From positions 95,781 to 159,780 of the forward strand of contig DBWQ01000009.1 of the NCBI GenBank assembly GCA_002308995.1: DNA of 64,000 nt, read 5' to 3'. A program made the translations under genes and the position numbers. Of the stretch, positions 54,512 to 63,728 are shown one piece after another; within the stretch, counting starts at the first letter, position 1; every line of letters starts with the position of its first letter. Origin of the DNA: Clostridiales bacterium UBA1234. GTDB lineage: Bacteria; Bacillota; Clostridia; TANB77; UBA1234. The notes beneath the pieces were generated by a model that was not told the DNA's origin, searched no databases, and worked only from the letters and a program-made list of their open reading frames with translations.

Positions 54512-55034
54512 ATGCAAAGAAGCTATTATTTGTTTTTATGCTTTATGGTAATTCCGACCATTTTTATAACCCTATTTTATTCTCAAGAAAGAGAGATAGG
54601 ACCTCTCATCACCAAGTATCACTGGCCGACCCCACCATATTACGGTATTTCTTCTTATTTTGGGTATCGTGATAAGCCCACACAAAATGCTTCTAGTTAT
54701 CATCAAGGAATTGATATTTTGGCTCCTGTAGGAAGTGGCGTATGTGCCATTGCAGATGGAAAGGTAGTATTTGCTCGGGTTTCATACCTACGGAGGATAT
54801 ATGTTAAAAATCCAACATCTTAATGGGACACAATCTGTTTATGAGCATTTAGACCCGAATCTTTTGGTAGAAGAGGGAGAAGCTGTTACCCAAGGAGAAG
54901 TCATTGCTAGGGTAGGACCCATGTATGTAGATGGCGGAAAACTAAATGGCGCTACCACAGGACCACACCTTCATTTTGGCATCCTCCAAAACGGCAAATA
55001 CGTGAATCCGTTAGCCTTATATGAAAGTACATAA
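54512..55034 (+). CDS. M23 (LytM-type) peptidase, split by a CGG +1 frameshift
   Basis: Membrane-anchored M23 metallopeptidase: N-terminal helix (about 4-22), then YHQGIDILAPVGSGV with the zinc His and Asp, and C-terminal GPHLHFGI. The first frame runs to ...GKVVFA at residue 88; codon 89 is CGG at 54776. Ignoring the C gives FA-G-FHTYGGYMLKI and the rest of the fold, in all 173 residues. Read without the shift it would end at 54823 and lose the HLH catalytic motif. The start follows AAAGGACT. Probable cell-wall hydrolase. Confidence 0.85.
54776..54779 (+). other. CGGG recoding site in the M23 gene
   Basis: TTT-GCT-CGG-GTT; skipping C at 54776 gives TTT-GCT-GGG-TTT-CAT, the FAG element that precedes the conserved loop of LytM enzymes. 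Confidence 0.85.
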
Positions 55035-55111
55035 TTATGTATACCTCAAGTAAAAAAACAACTTTTAATTGTAAACAAATTGTAAAATCCGTAAATGTTT
55101 TATTAACTTCG

Positions 55112-55233
55112 TTGACAGATTTTTTCCTAAATATATAATGACATTGTGCTTAGGAAATGGAAGCAAAAACCATAATCATTGGCACAAATTAGATTGTTTA
55201 GAGCAGAAATGGGGGAAAAGGGCAATCTAATTT
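55112..55233 (+). promoter_or_regulatory. S-layer gene promoter and hairpin leader
   Basis: TTGACA (55112-55117) and TATAAT (55134-55139), 16-base spacer, give a leader of about 135 bases. It holds a perfect 11-base stem AAATTAGATTG (55186-55196) / CAATCTAATTT (55223-55233). Long structured leaders are common in S-layer mRNAs and can prolong mRNA life; that role here is inferred. Confidence 0.7.
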
Positions 55234-55280
55234 ATCCAAACTTTTCTTTCGAAAACAATAAAATAAGGAGGAATTTTCTA

Positions 55281-58103
55281 ATGAAAAGAATACTATCATT
55301 AGTACTTGCACTTTCAATGGTTCTTTCAATGTTCACTTTTGCATTCGCAAAAGAAGCAGTAACAGATGTTGCTGGAACAGATTACGAAGCTGCTGTTAGT
55401 GCACTAGTTGAGCTTGGCATTGTAGAAGGTTACAAAGATCACACATTCAGACCTGATCAACCTATTACAAGAGCTGAGGTTGCAAAACTATTAGTTATTG
55501 CTTCTGGTAAAGAAGCTGCTGCAAACGATGCAAAGAAAGCTATTAAATTCAACGATCCAGTTGAATCTAGCTGGTCTTGGGCAACAGGATACATCAATGT
55601 TGCTTCTCAATATGGATATGTAAATGGTTACCCAGATGGTTCTTTCAAACCAAACAAAACTATTTCTTATTCAGAAGCTGTTACAATGGCAGTTAGAGTT
55701 TTAGGTTATTCAAGAGTTGTAGAGAGTGTTGGAACATGGCCAACAAACTACATCAACAAAGCTGAAGAACTTAAACTATTAAAAGGTGTAGACGAGAAAG
55801 TTTATAGCAAAGAAGCTACTAGAGGTAACATTGCTATTATCTTATGGAATATGCTTAGAACAAACGTATGGGATATTACACAAGATAACGAGACAAATGG
55901 TTTAACATCTAGCCAAACAAGATTAAATCTTATCGATAAGTACTTTGATGAGTATGAATATATCGATGAAGATGATGAAGCTACACTAGTTAGTGTTGAC
56001 ATTGACGACGCTGGTTCAATTGATGAAAAGAAAGTAACAGTTACTGTTGCTAACAGCGATATCAACGGTTATACACTAAAAGGTGGAAACCTTGTTAAGA
56101 TGATCCCTGGTATGAAAGTTGTTGGTCTTGCTAATACAAAGGACAAAGAAGTTCTTACATTATCTTGCGCTGACACTTTAGTAGAAGGTAGATTAGAAGC
56201 TGATAATAAGATCGATGGTACTAAGTACAAATTCGAAGATGAAGCTCCAGAAGAAGGTTCATATATCGTTGGTTTACTTGATGGAACAAAGATCACAGCT
56301 TTTGCTATTATTCCAGAAGAAGATCCTGATGAAGTAGAAGATAAAGACGATCTTGAGAGTCGTGTTGACGGCGATGAAGATGAGGAAAATCTATACTTAA
56401 TCGATGGCGTATGGAGCACAGTAAATGATCTAAAAGTTGGCGATATTATTTCTGAAGTTACAGATGCTGAAGGTAGTGCTGTTACAGGTACTTACTATCT
56501 AGTATCTAGAAATAGTATTGAAGGTAAATATCAAGACTTCATTACAAAGGGTGATGATAAATACATTAAAGTAAGTGATACTCAATATGAAGTTGATGAT
56601 GATACTGATTACTATGAGTATGATGAAGAAGACGAAGAGTACGATGATATCACTGCAGCTGATATTTCTGCAAAAGATAACAAGTACTTAAAGAAAGATG
56701 TTAAACTTGTATTAGATTACTTTGGTAATATCTATGGTGTATACTTCGATCAAATCGATGAAAATACATCTAGTAAGATTGCTTGGTATATCTTAACAGG
56801 TAACATTTGGTCTCAAGCTGGTAAGAACGGTGTTGCAACATACGCTGACTTAACAGATACAAATGGCAAGCTATTAGAAGAAGAAAGAGTTGAAGGTGAC
56901 TTTGGTGACCTTGGATTCGAAAATGATGGTTCTGGTGTACAAGGTGCTACTGTTATTCTTGACGTTCTATCTGCTTTAGCAGAAGAGAATGGTCCAGATG
57001 AAGATGGTGATTACACAGTTCCAGAAGAAGCTTTATTTGAATTAATCAAACCAGTTTATAAGAAGACTGACTCTAAGAAGGGCGCAAGACTTGTTGAAGC
57101 TACAGCAGAAGATTATGAAGATGGTCAAATTTATTCAACTGATGATGATGATGCTGTTGCAGAGTTCTATGCTGAATTGGTAGTATCTGAAGAAGAAGGC
57201 AAGTCAATTTATGACAAAGATACAGATAAGCTAATAAATGGCAAGAGAATTTCAGATGATAGCACAAAAGTAATCAGAATTATTCCAGTAATGGATGAAA
57301 AAGAAGTTGAAAAACTTGATATTAAGATTACAACTGGCGGTAAAGAGCTAGAAGGTGTTGAAAAAGCACTTGTTGTTTGTGAGACTGAAGTTGAAAATGA
57401 TGAAGTTACTGGTTCTAAGACAACTGCTGCATTCGTATTCGTATGCGAAGCAAGCTCTTCAAGTGATCTAAAGACTGGTATCGCAGCTAAAGCTGATGAG
57501 GATAAGGATAGCGTTGGTGATCCTGCTGTTTACACAACAACAAATGGTAAGGCAATTAAGATTGGTTCTAACTCTAAAGAGTATGATATCGACAAAGTTC
57601 AAACTGATGCTGAAGTAGTTAACGGTGGTCTTGTAATTTGGACAACAAAAGAAGATAAGATTAACATTAAGTACACATTAGATCCAACTACATTTGACGA
57701 TAGCGATGCTAAGATCGTTAAAGCGACTGATGCTAAATATGTTGAATTCAAAGATGATTCTACATATGAGAAGAAGGATATGGACGATTATCAATTCGTA
57801 GTTGTTACTGCTGTTAAGGATACAGAGAAGAGAGACGGAAAATATTATATGAAGTTCAAGAGCGTTGATCCAGCTAAAGACGAATTTAATGGTTCATCAT
57901 TATTCCATAAGTATGATAGAGTACTTGAAACTACAATTAATAATGAAACTGTTGTTATCATTATTACTGGTTTCAGCGAGAAGAACGGTGTTACAGAAGG
58001 CGAATGGATTAAAGATATTACAAAAGTAGAAGTTGATCCAGGTAATGATAACCCAGATAACCCAGATAACCCAGATAATCCAGACAATCCAGACCAACCA
58101 TAG
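55281..58103 (+). CDS. SLH-domain surface protein, probable S-layer protein
   Basis: 940 residues. Signal peptide (1-25, ending FAFAK), SLH domains at about 28-75, 85-135 and 145-190 (the third degenerate), then an acidic ~700-residue body and a C-terminal run of NPD repeats ending DNPDQP. Strong codon bias (GCT, GTT, AGA, TAC/TAT), a consensus promoter and a hairpin leader point to very high expression, fitting the main S-layer protein. ATG 81 bases into the open frame follows AAGGAGG. No CGG codons. Confidence 0.9.
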   Translation: MKRILSLVLALSMVLSMFTFAFAKEAVTDVAGTDYEAAVSALVELGIVEGYKDHTFRPDQPITRAEVAKLLVIASGKEAAANDAKKAIKFNDPVESSWSWATGYINVASQYGYVNGYPDGSFKPNKTISYSEAVTMAVRVLGYSRVVESVGTWPTNYINKAEELKLLKGVDEKVYSKEATRGNIAIILWNMLRTNVWDITQDNETNGLTSSQTRLNLIDKYFDEYEYIDEDDEATLVSVDIDDAGSIDEKKVTVTVANSDINGYTLKGGNLVKMIPGMKVVGLANTKDKEVLTLSCADTLVEGRLEADNKIDGTKYKFEDEAPEEGSYIVGLLDGTKITAFAIIPEEDPDEVEDKDDLESRVDGDEDEENLYLIDGVWSTVNDLKVGDIISEVTDAEGSAVTGTYYLVSRNSIEGKYQDFITKGDDKYIKVSDTQYEVDDDTDYYEYDEEDEEYDDITAADISAKDNKYLKKDVKLVLDYFGNIYGVYFDQIDENTSSKIAWYILTGNIWSQAGKNGVATYADLTDTNGKLLEEERVEGDFGDLGFENDGSGVQGATVILDVLSALAEENGPDEDGDYTVPEEALFELIKPVYKKTDSKKGARLVEATAEDYEDGQIYSTDDDDAVAEFYAELVVSEEEGKSIYDKDTDKLINGKRISDDSTKVIRIIPVMDEKEVEKLDIKITTGGKELEGVEKALVVCETEVENDEVTGSKTTAAFVFVCEASSSSDLKTGIAAKADEDKDSVGDPAVYTTTNGKAIKIGSNSKEYDIDKVQTDAEVVNGGLVIWTTKEDKINIKYTLDPTTFDDSDAKIVKATDAKYVEFKDDSTYEKKDMDDYQFVVVTAVKDTEKRDGKYYMKFKSVDPAKDEFNGSSLFHKYDRVLETTINNETVVIIITGFSEKNGVTEGEWIKDITKVEVDPGNDNPDNPDNPDNPDNPDQP
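58045..58097 (+). repeat. Asn-Pro-Asp coding repeat
   Basis: Tandem 9-base units of the type AACCCAGAT at the end of the S-layer gene, encoding an acidic NPD tail. Coding repeat, no spacers. Confidence 0.85.
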
Positions 58104-58130
58104 TCTTGATACTGGAAACAGTAAAAAAAT

Positions 58131-58166
58131 AGAAAAAGCTAGGGATTTTTCCCTAGCTTTTTTGTA
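58131..58166 (+). terminator. Terminator after the S-layer gene
   Basis: AAAAAGCTAGGGA / TCCCTAGCTTTTTT hairpin. Confidence 0.92.
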
Positions 58167-58256
58167 TATAAAAATCTTTTCACTTTCTTTACGCTTTTTA
58201 TTGTATTTCCCTAGGCTTTCATATATAATATATTTGATTAAAAATGGAGGGAGTTT

Positions 58257-61031
58257 ATGATGAAAAAATTACTTATTTTTACAGTTTTATGCTTAGCAGT
58301 TTTAAGTACAAGCTGGTGTATGGCAGCTGTTAAGTTTAGTGATGTGAAAAATACGAAATATTCAACTTCAGTTGAAATGTTAAACACTCTTGGTTTGGTT
58401 GATGGATACGAAGATGGTACCTATAAACCAGAAAATATTGTTAAACGTTCAGAAATGGCAAAATTAATGGTTATTGCGCTTGGCAAAGAAAGTGAAGTCG
58501 AAAAAGCTAAAACACAAGAAACCAAATTCTCTGATATGAAACCAACCGATTGGGAATATGGTTATGTGAATGTGGCTGCTAATAATGGTATCATTAATGG
58601 ATATCCTAATGGCACCTTTGGCCCAGATAAAACCGTATCTTATTCTGAGGCTACTGCTATGATTGTGAGAGCATTAGGGTATGAAAAGGCAGTAGAACAA
58701 AGCCAAGATGTTTGGCCTTCTAATTATATTAACCAAGCAAAAACATTGTCTTTATATAATTCAATTGGCACGGTTGCAGCAAGTGAAGGTGCTATTCGTG
58801 GTAATGTTGCAATCCTTCTATGGAATATGCTTCGTACAGGGGTTGCTACAGCTTCTTCAGAAAACGCAAGTGGTATTGTTTATAAGCAAGGCGAGAAAAT
58901 GATGAATCGCTACCTAACCAATTTCATCTATATGCAAGATGCAGTGGTGAAGAGTGTGAAGTTTTCTGGTGACGAAGATGAATGGGATTATACCAATGCT
59001 ACTGTTAAGTTCTCTGGAGAAAAAACGTTTTCTATTGCAATGAATGGGTTAGAAGCTGCTAAAATGTATGGCCAAAAGTATGATGTATTATATAACAAAA
59101 AGGCAAAGAAGTTAGAACTTTTAAATGATAGCGCAAGTAATGATGTTAAGACAGGTGATATCAAAGAGATATCTTCTAGTAGGATTTACTTAGATGGTGG
59201 TAGTTCTAGTGGTTATAAGCTTCCAGATGATGATAACATTTTGTTATATGGCATTGATCGTTTGAGCGAAGCTGTATCAGCAACCGTTGTGTTTAAAGGC
59301 TCTTCAGTAGAATATGTGGTTGCATTTCCACCTGAAAAAGTTTACCTTGCGCTAGTAATTGAATCAGGAATCACAGTATCCAAAAAGGATGGTATTGAGG
59401 TAATTAACTATAAGGCATCTTCCTCTAAAAAATATGCTTTGGCAGAGGATGAAGATATGCCTGATGATGGGGATATTATTTTATATTACTTAAATAATGA
59501 TAATGAGTTATGCATTTTAAAGAGTGCTGATTTAGGTAGCTCCAAAGAAGTAACATCAGCTACTTCTAAAAAAATTAAATTAGGTAGTACCACCTATACA
59601 TTAGGTGATTCTGATGAAATTGCACAAGTAAGTGGAGAAAAATTAAAAGCAATGAATGCTTCGTCTATCGAAGATAATGAAGATTCTGCATGCCTTCTTC
59701 AATTTGCTGGTGTGAAGTATTTTGCAGTTTATGTTGGTGGCACAGAACAAGCAGAAAAAGAACAAGCAGCGGAACTTAAGACTGCTAAATCTAATTTAAA
59801 TAGTATGATTACCAAAGCAGAAAAAATATCAGAAACATTATACACACAAGCAACGTATTCTGCTATGGCAAATGCTTTAAAAACAGCAAAAGAAACATAT
59901 AGTAATTCCAAATCAACGCTTGCTAAATTAAAATCAGATTACAATACATTAAAAACAAAATATGATGCATTAAAGAAGATTAGTTCTTTATCCACAGAAG
60001 CAAAAAGAGAAACAGAAACTGAAATTGTGACTGCAAAATCTGATTTAAGAGAATTAGTCAATGGCACAAGAGTGACAACAGCAGTCAAGAATAAATCCAC
60101 TTATACAACAGATAGTTATAAAACATTTAATACAGCGTTAACCAACGCCAACAATATTCTTGCGAAAACAAATGCTACATTAAAAGAAATTGAAAGTGGC
60201 GAAGAAAAATTGGAAGCAGGACTTAATGGCTTAAAGAAAAATACGGATGCTGAAGATAAAAAAGCAGCAATTGAAGCTCTTAAAGAAGCATTAACGGCTG
60301 CTGGTAAAGTAGGTAGTGCTTCTAATTATACAGCAGAATCTTATGCTAACTTTAAAGCAATTTGGGACGAAGCAAAGGCATTAAATACAAACACAGCAAC
60401 TACCAAAGAAATTACAGATATGACAACTAGATTAAATAATGCCATGAAGCTTTTAACAACGAATTCAGACACATATCTTGCAGAATTAAATGCGGCATTA
60501 TTAGAAGCAGAAACAATCATGAATGATGAAGATATTTATACAACCACTTCCATCAATGCATTAAAGACAGCTATCAAGAATGCACAAGAGGTAAAAGCTA
60601 ATACGCAAGCTACTGCAACGCAATTGCAAAATGCTGCTAGTGCCTTATCAGATGCCATTGAGCAGTTGGTAAAAGTTGACGATGAACTTGCAGCACAAAA
60701 GAAAGCTGCTAATAGCCGTGTAGAAGCAATTGCAGATGCTCTAGCACTTCCAGAGTCAACTAAAGCAGAGAAAGAGGCAAAGATTACCGCATTAAAGAAA
60801 GCAATTGAAGATGAAAAGAGTTTGCTAAAAGCATATACAACCAACTTAAATAATAGAATCAGTGCTGCCAAAGAGATTACAGAAAGTGGCGCAGAAATTT
60901 ATGAACATACTTATGTAGAAATTCAACAAGGAATTAAAGATGCAGAAGCTGTTTTAAAGATTACCGATGTGACATCCGCAGAGGTACTTGCAGCATGCAA
61001 AGCACTAGATGAAATCTTAAAACTTAAATAG
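58257..61031 (+). CDS. SLH protein with FIVAR-type repeats
   Basis: 924 residues. Signal peptide (1-24), SLH domains at about 25-70, 85-130 and a third near 140-185, a ~300-residue middle, then from about 500 onward five helical ~65-residue repeats (each with a Y...A...A...N/T-rich loop and A-LxxA pattern) of the FIVAR type, found in cell-surface adhesins. Paralogous N-terminus to the preceding gene. Start: tandem ATG after GGAGGG. Confidence 0.9.
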   Translation: MMKKLLIFTVLCLAVLSTSWCMAAVKFSDVKNTKYSTSVEMLNTLGLVDGYEDGTYKPENIVKRSEMAKLMVIALGKESEVEKAKTQETKFSDMKPTDWEYGYVNVAANNGIINGYPNGTFGPDKTVSYSEATAMIVRALGYEKAVEQSQDVWPSNYINQAKTLSLYNSIGTVAASEGAIRGNVAILLWNMLRTGVATASSENASGIVYKQGEKMMNRYLTNFIYMQDAVVKSVKFSGDEDEWDYTNATVKFSGEKTFSIAMNGLEAAKMYGQKYDVLYNKKAKKLELLNDSASNDVKTGDIKEISSSRIYLDGGSSSGYKLPDDDNILLYGIDRLSEAVSATVVFKGSSVEYVVAFPPEKVYLALVIESGITVSKKDGIEVINYKASSSKKYALAEDEDMPDDGDIILYYLNNDNELCILKSADLGSSKEVTSATSKKIKLGSTTYTLGDSDEIAQVSGEKLKAMNASSIEDNEDSACLLQFAGVKYFAVYVGGTEQAEKEQAAELKTAKSNLNSMITKAEKISETLYTQATYSAMANALKTAKETYSNSKSTLAKLKSDYNTLKTKYDALKKISSLSTEAKRETETEIVTAKSDLRELVNGTRVTTAVKNKSTYTTDSYKTFNTALTNANNILAKTNATLKEIESGEEKLEAGLNGLKKNTDAEDKKAAIEALKEALTAAGKVGSASNYTAESYANFKAIWDEAKALNTNTATTKEITDMTTRLNNAMKLLTTNSDTYLAELNAALLEAETIMNDEDIYTTTSINALKTAIKNAQEVKANTQATATQLQNAASALSDAIEQLVKVDDELAAQKKAANSRVEAIADALALPESTKAEKEAKITALKKAIEDEKSLLKAYTTNLNNRISAAKEITESGAEIYEHTYVEIQQGIKDAEAVLKITDVTSAEVLAACKALDEILKLK

Positions 61032-61036
61032 TCAAT

Positions 61037-61063
61037 ATGGGCGACCAATGGTCGCCCCTACGC
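61037..61063 (+). terminator. GC-rich hairpin after the FIVAR gene
   Basis: GGGCGACC-AAT-GGTCGCCC, the same stem as at 37166; no T-run. Confidence 0.5.
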
Positions 61064-61139
61064 TTTATTGAAAAAACGTTGTAGGGGAATCTTTGGACGC
61101 TCATTTTTTTATTTAGATGTCATAGGAGAGTAAGACTGT

Positions 61140-61913
61140 ATGGAAGAAAAATCATATCTGCTGGCATATATCGACGATAAGATTACACTGGCAAATAAAA
61201 AGAATAAAATATTAAACACAGTGTTTTATACAGAAAATGAAATTGAGATGATTCAAAAGTATTTAAAAGCCAAAAAAGAAACACGCTTCTTTTGGAGTGG
61301 TGGGTTTGAAGAGGCACAAAGAAAAGTATTAATTGTGTATCCAGAAAAATTCACTCAGGAAATAGCTTACAAAAATATAGATAATATTTTAAAAGCAATT
61401 TGGATTAAACTTCCTCATGAGTTGAGAGGAGCATATGAGCATCGAGATTATTTATCTACTTTTATGAAATTAGGATTAGAACGTGAACGATTTGGAGATA
61501 TCATTGTATTTGAAGAAGCAGCGTATGTGATAGTTTTAAATGAAAATGCGGAATATATTTCTGAAAATTTAAAGCATTTTACCAGGTTTAAAAAATCTCA
61601 AATTGAAATTGTTTCTATTCAGGATGTCAAAACAAAACCGATTACATTTGAAGAATTAAGAATTGTGGTTACTTCTGAGCGCATTGATAATTTTGTATCA
61701 GAAATTATCAAATGTTCTAGAAGCCAATCAGAAGAATTTTTGATTACGGAGAGAGTCTTTATTAATCGAAAACTAGAAACCAAACCATCGAAAGTAGTCA
61801 AAGTGGGGGACATTGTGACGATACGTGGCAAAGGAAAATATATCATTGATTCTTATGTGGGAGAAAACAAAAAAGGTAGAAAAGTCTATCTAATTAAAAA
61901 GTATATCTCGTAG
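61140..61913 (+). CDS. ylmH: S4-domain RNA-binding protein YlmH
   Basis: 257 residues. YlmH family: N-terminal alpha/beta domain, KLGLERERFGDI, then the S4 domain near the C-terminus (ITERVFINRKLETKPSKVVKVGDIVTIRGKG, split at the turn). Usually located near division genes; in B. subtilis it has been reported to act in ribosome quality control like RqcP. Start ATG follows AGGAGAG. The second S4 protein of the window. Confidence 0.92.
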   Translation: MEEKSYLLAYIDDKITLANKKNKILNTVFYTENEIEMIQKYLKAKKETRFFWSGGFEEAQRKVLIVYPEKFTQEIAYKNIDNILKAIWIKLPHELRGAYEHRDYLSTFMKLGLERERFGDIIVFEEAAYVIVLNENAEYISENLKHFTRFKKSQIEIVSIQDVKTKPITFEELRIVVTSERIDNFVSEIIKCSRSQSEEFLITERVFINRKLETKPSKVVKVGDIVTIRGKGKYIIDSYVGENKKGRKVYLIKKYIS

Positions 61914-61957
61914 GTGCGGTTTGTAACCGTCATCCAAACGAACCAAAGGAGAAAACC

Positions 61958-62453
61958 ATGAACAGAGAATTATACCATTTATCATGGCAAGATGTGGAAC
62001 AAGGTGCCAAAAATATTCTAACACAAATTCAAGAAAGAAAGATTCAGGTAGATACGATTGTCCCAATTTTGCGAGGTGGAGCAGCCCTTCGGGAGTCTAC
62101 TGAGCAATAACATGAAGGTAGATATCGCTTATCTTCATACGAAACGAAGCGAAACCAATCAAACGAATGCAGACTTTGGCGTGCCAGTGTTAAAAGGAGT
62201 CACCAACGAGACTGCTTTGTACCATAAACACCTACTAGTGGTAGATGACATGCTTGATAAGGGAATCACCATGAGTTTTGTATTAGAAGAACTCAAAAAA
62301 TATGAACCTAAAAGTATTCATGTAGCAGTGTTATATAATTTTACAAAATTAGAAGAGAAAGACACCTACTTAGTGGGACTTAGTATGGAAGAAAAAAAGT
62401 GGATTGTTTATCCATGGGAAACAGAACTATTATCAAAAGAGGAGGAATTATGA
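61958..62453 (+). CDS. Phosphoribosyltransferase (xanthine/guanine type), split by a CGG +1 frameshift
   Basis: First frame from ATG 61958 (site AAAGGAG): YHLSWQDVEQGAK...VDTIVPILRGGAAL to residue 44. Codon 45 is CGG at 62090; without a shift translation would end six codons later. Ignoring the C gives AL-G-SLLSNNMKVDIAYLHTKR and then the PRPP loop LLVVDDMLDKGITM and the C-terminal WIVYPWE, typical of Gpt-type enzymes, in total 164 residues. It would salvage guanine or xanthine. The stop overlaps the next start (ATGATG). Confidence 0.85.
62090..62093 (+). other. CGGG recoding site in the phosphoribosyltransferase gene
   Basis: GCC-CTT-CGG-GAG; skipping C at 62090 gives CTT-GGG-AGT-CTA (LGSL) and joins both halves of the enzyme. 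Confidence 0.85.
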
Positions 62454-63604
62454 TGAAAAAAATAGGAATGATATTAGTATTACTTTTATTATTGGGTGTT
62501 AGCACTGCTTATGCAAGCCTTGCCGAAATATATCCTCCTCAGTTAAAACCATATGAGGCAAAAATAGCTAATCCTGAAGGGGCATCATATATCAATAGAC
62601 AAACCAATGAAACTGGAGTCATTCCTTTTGAAACAGTCGTTACGGTAGTGTCAGAAAACAAGTATCAAAATGATGATACCATTTATGCGTACTGTATGAG
62701 AAAAGAAGAAGATGCCATTCAAGAATTTGAAGTAAAGCTTAGCGATTTATTGGTAGAATCAAAGGAAGAAATGGCACAAAAGGATATTTCACAAAGTACA
62801 ATGAGCACCATTAAGGTTATGATAAAAGGTGGAACAACACTTCGAAAAGGACCTTCTAAGATGTATGATGAGATGGATATAGAGATTCCATTTGGAGCAA
62901 CGGTACAGTGCTATGATTACGCTACCAAAGAGGAATGGGAATACATTGATTATCAAGGAACCAAAGGATGGATGTATAATAAGCGCGATGACTTATACTT
63001 TTTCCCTAAGGAGCATAAGGAACTTATGCTATTAGAAACTGTGAATGTCAATGGTGTGAATCTTGAAGAAGAAAATCAAATGGTTCGCTTTGAACAAGGA
63101 GAGACATTTGATGATTATTTAGAAAGAGATAGTCACATTGGAGGCATCGGTGTTTACCGAGATGATGTTTTTGCTACCATTGATACTCAATATTTGGCTG
63201 TTCCAAAATCAGGAGAATTAGAAGTGCATGAGGAAATAGTCATGGCAAATAATCCATCATATTTTATCATTTATCCAGATGAACAGATGGTAATCACCAA
63301 AGAGATTCCAGTAGGGACAACACTTCCATATGATTACATTTATCCTCAAGCTCAATTATTTCATGTGACATATGGAGAAGAATCTGGATGGGTCAATGAA
63401 GAAGGTGTATTTCATAAAGGCACTGGATTTTCAGAAAATGAAAAATTAGAAGATTTTGGAAAGCCAAAAGGAACATCTCCTGCACCAATGGTAGAAATCA
63501 AAAACCAAGAGGTGCAAATGAAAAAACTAATGGTTAAAATGGTCATTGGCATTGTCTTTTTAGCAGTGATTATTTTCGTTATCATAAAAAAGAAAAATAA
63601 ATAA
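62450..63604 (+). CDS. SH3-domain membrane protein
   Basis: 384 residues. Signal peptide (1-24, ending TAYAS), an unassigned region, one bacterial SH3 domain (about 120-180: GGTTLRKGPSKMYDEMD, GTKGWMYNKR), a second weaker SH3-like region near 240-330, and a C-terminal membrane helix (about 358-378) followed by KKKNK. Cell-surface or wall-sensing protein. The start ATG overlaps the phosphoribosyltransferase stop; ribosome site GAGGAGG. Confidence 0.85.
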   Translation: MMKKIGMILVLLLLLGVSTAYASLAEIYPPQLKPYEAKIANPEGASYINRQTNETGVIPFETVVTVVSENKYQNDDTIYAYCMRKEEDAIQEFEVKLSDLLVESKEEMAQKDISQSTMSTIKVMIKGGTTLRKGPSKMYDEMDIEIPFGATVQCYDYATKEEWEYIDYQGTKGWMYNKRDDLYFFPKEHKELMLLETVNVNGVNLEEENQMVRFEQGETFDDYLERDSHIGGIGVYRDDVFATIDTQYLAVPKSGELEVHEEIVMANNPSYFIIYPDEQMVITKEIPVGTTLPYDYIYPQAQLFHVTYGEESGWVNEEGVFHKGTGFSENEKLEDFGKPKGTSPAPMVEIKNQEVQMKKLMVKMVIGIVFLAVIIFVIIKKKNK

Positions 63605-63626
63605 TCGTTTTACTAAAAAATAAGAA

Positions 63627-63667
63627 AAATGGGGTAATTCCACCAAGGAACAATCCCCATTTTTTTG
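63627..63667 (+). terminator. Rho-independent terminator
   Basis: AAAATGGGG...CCCCATTTTTTT stem with an imperfect centre. Confidence 0.85.
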
Positions 63668-63696
63668 TTGATTTTTACGTAAATTTAGTATATAAT
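63668..63696 (+). promoter_or_regulatory. alaS promoter
   Basis: TTGATT (63668-63673) and TATAAT (63691-63696), 17-base spacer. The short leader leaves no room for a T-box. Confidence 0.75.
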
Positions 63697-63728
63697 CAGC
63701 CTTAGATTGATAAATTGGAGGAGTATAC

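Noticed and set aside
58045..58097. Possible CRISPR or satellite array
   Set aside because: Units are 9 bases without spacers and encode an in-frame NPD tail of the S-layer protein.
10792..62093. Random sequencing or assembly indels as the cause of the seven frameshifts
   Set aside because: Not fully excluded, but random indels would vary in base, context and codon phase. Here all are a single C before GGN at a codon boundary, on the coding strand of both orientations, and none lies in a homopolymer of C.
10792..62093. Simple reassignment of CGG to another amino acid without a frameshift
   Set aside because: The zero frame after each CGG soon reaches stops and loses family similarity; only a +1 shift restores the proteins.
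10792..62093. RF2-like programmed frameshift (stop codon plus upstream Shine-Dalgarno)
   Set aside because: No stop codon in the A site and no consistent purine-rich element 3-6 bases upstream; the only constant is CGG.
63697..63728. T-box riboswitch for alaS
   Set aside because: Only about 30 bases lie between the predicted promoter and the start codon, far too short for a T-box.
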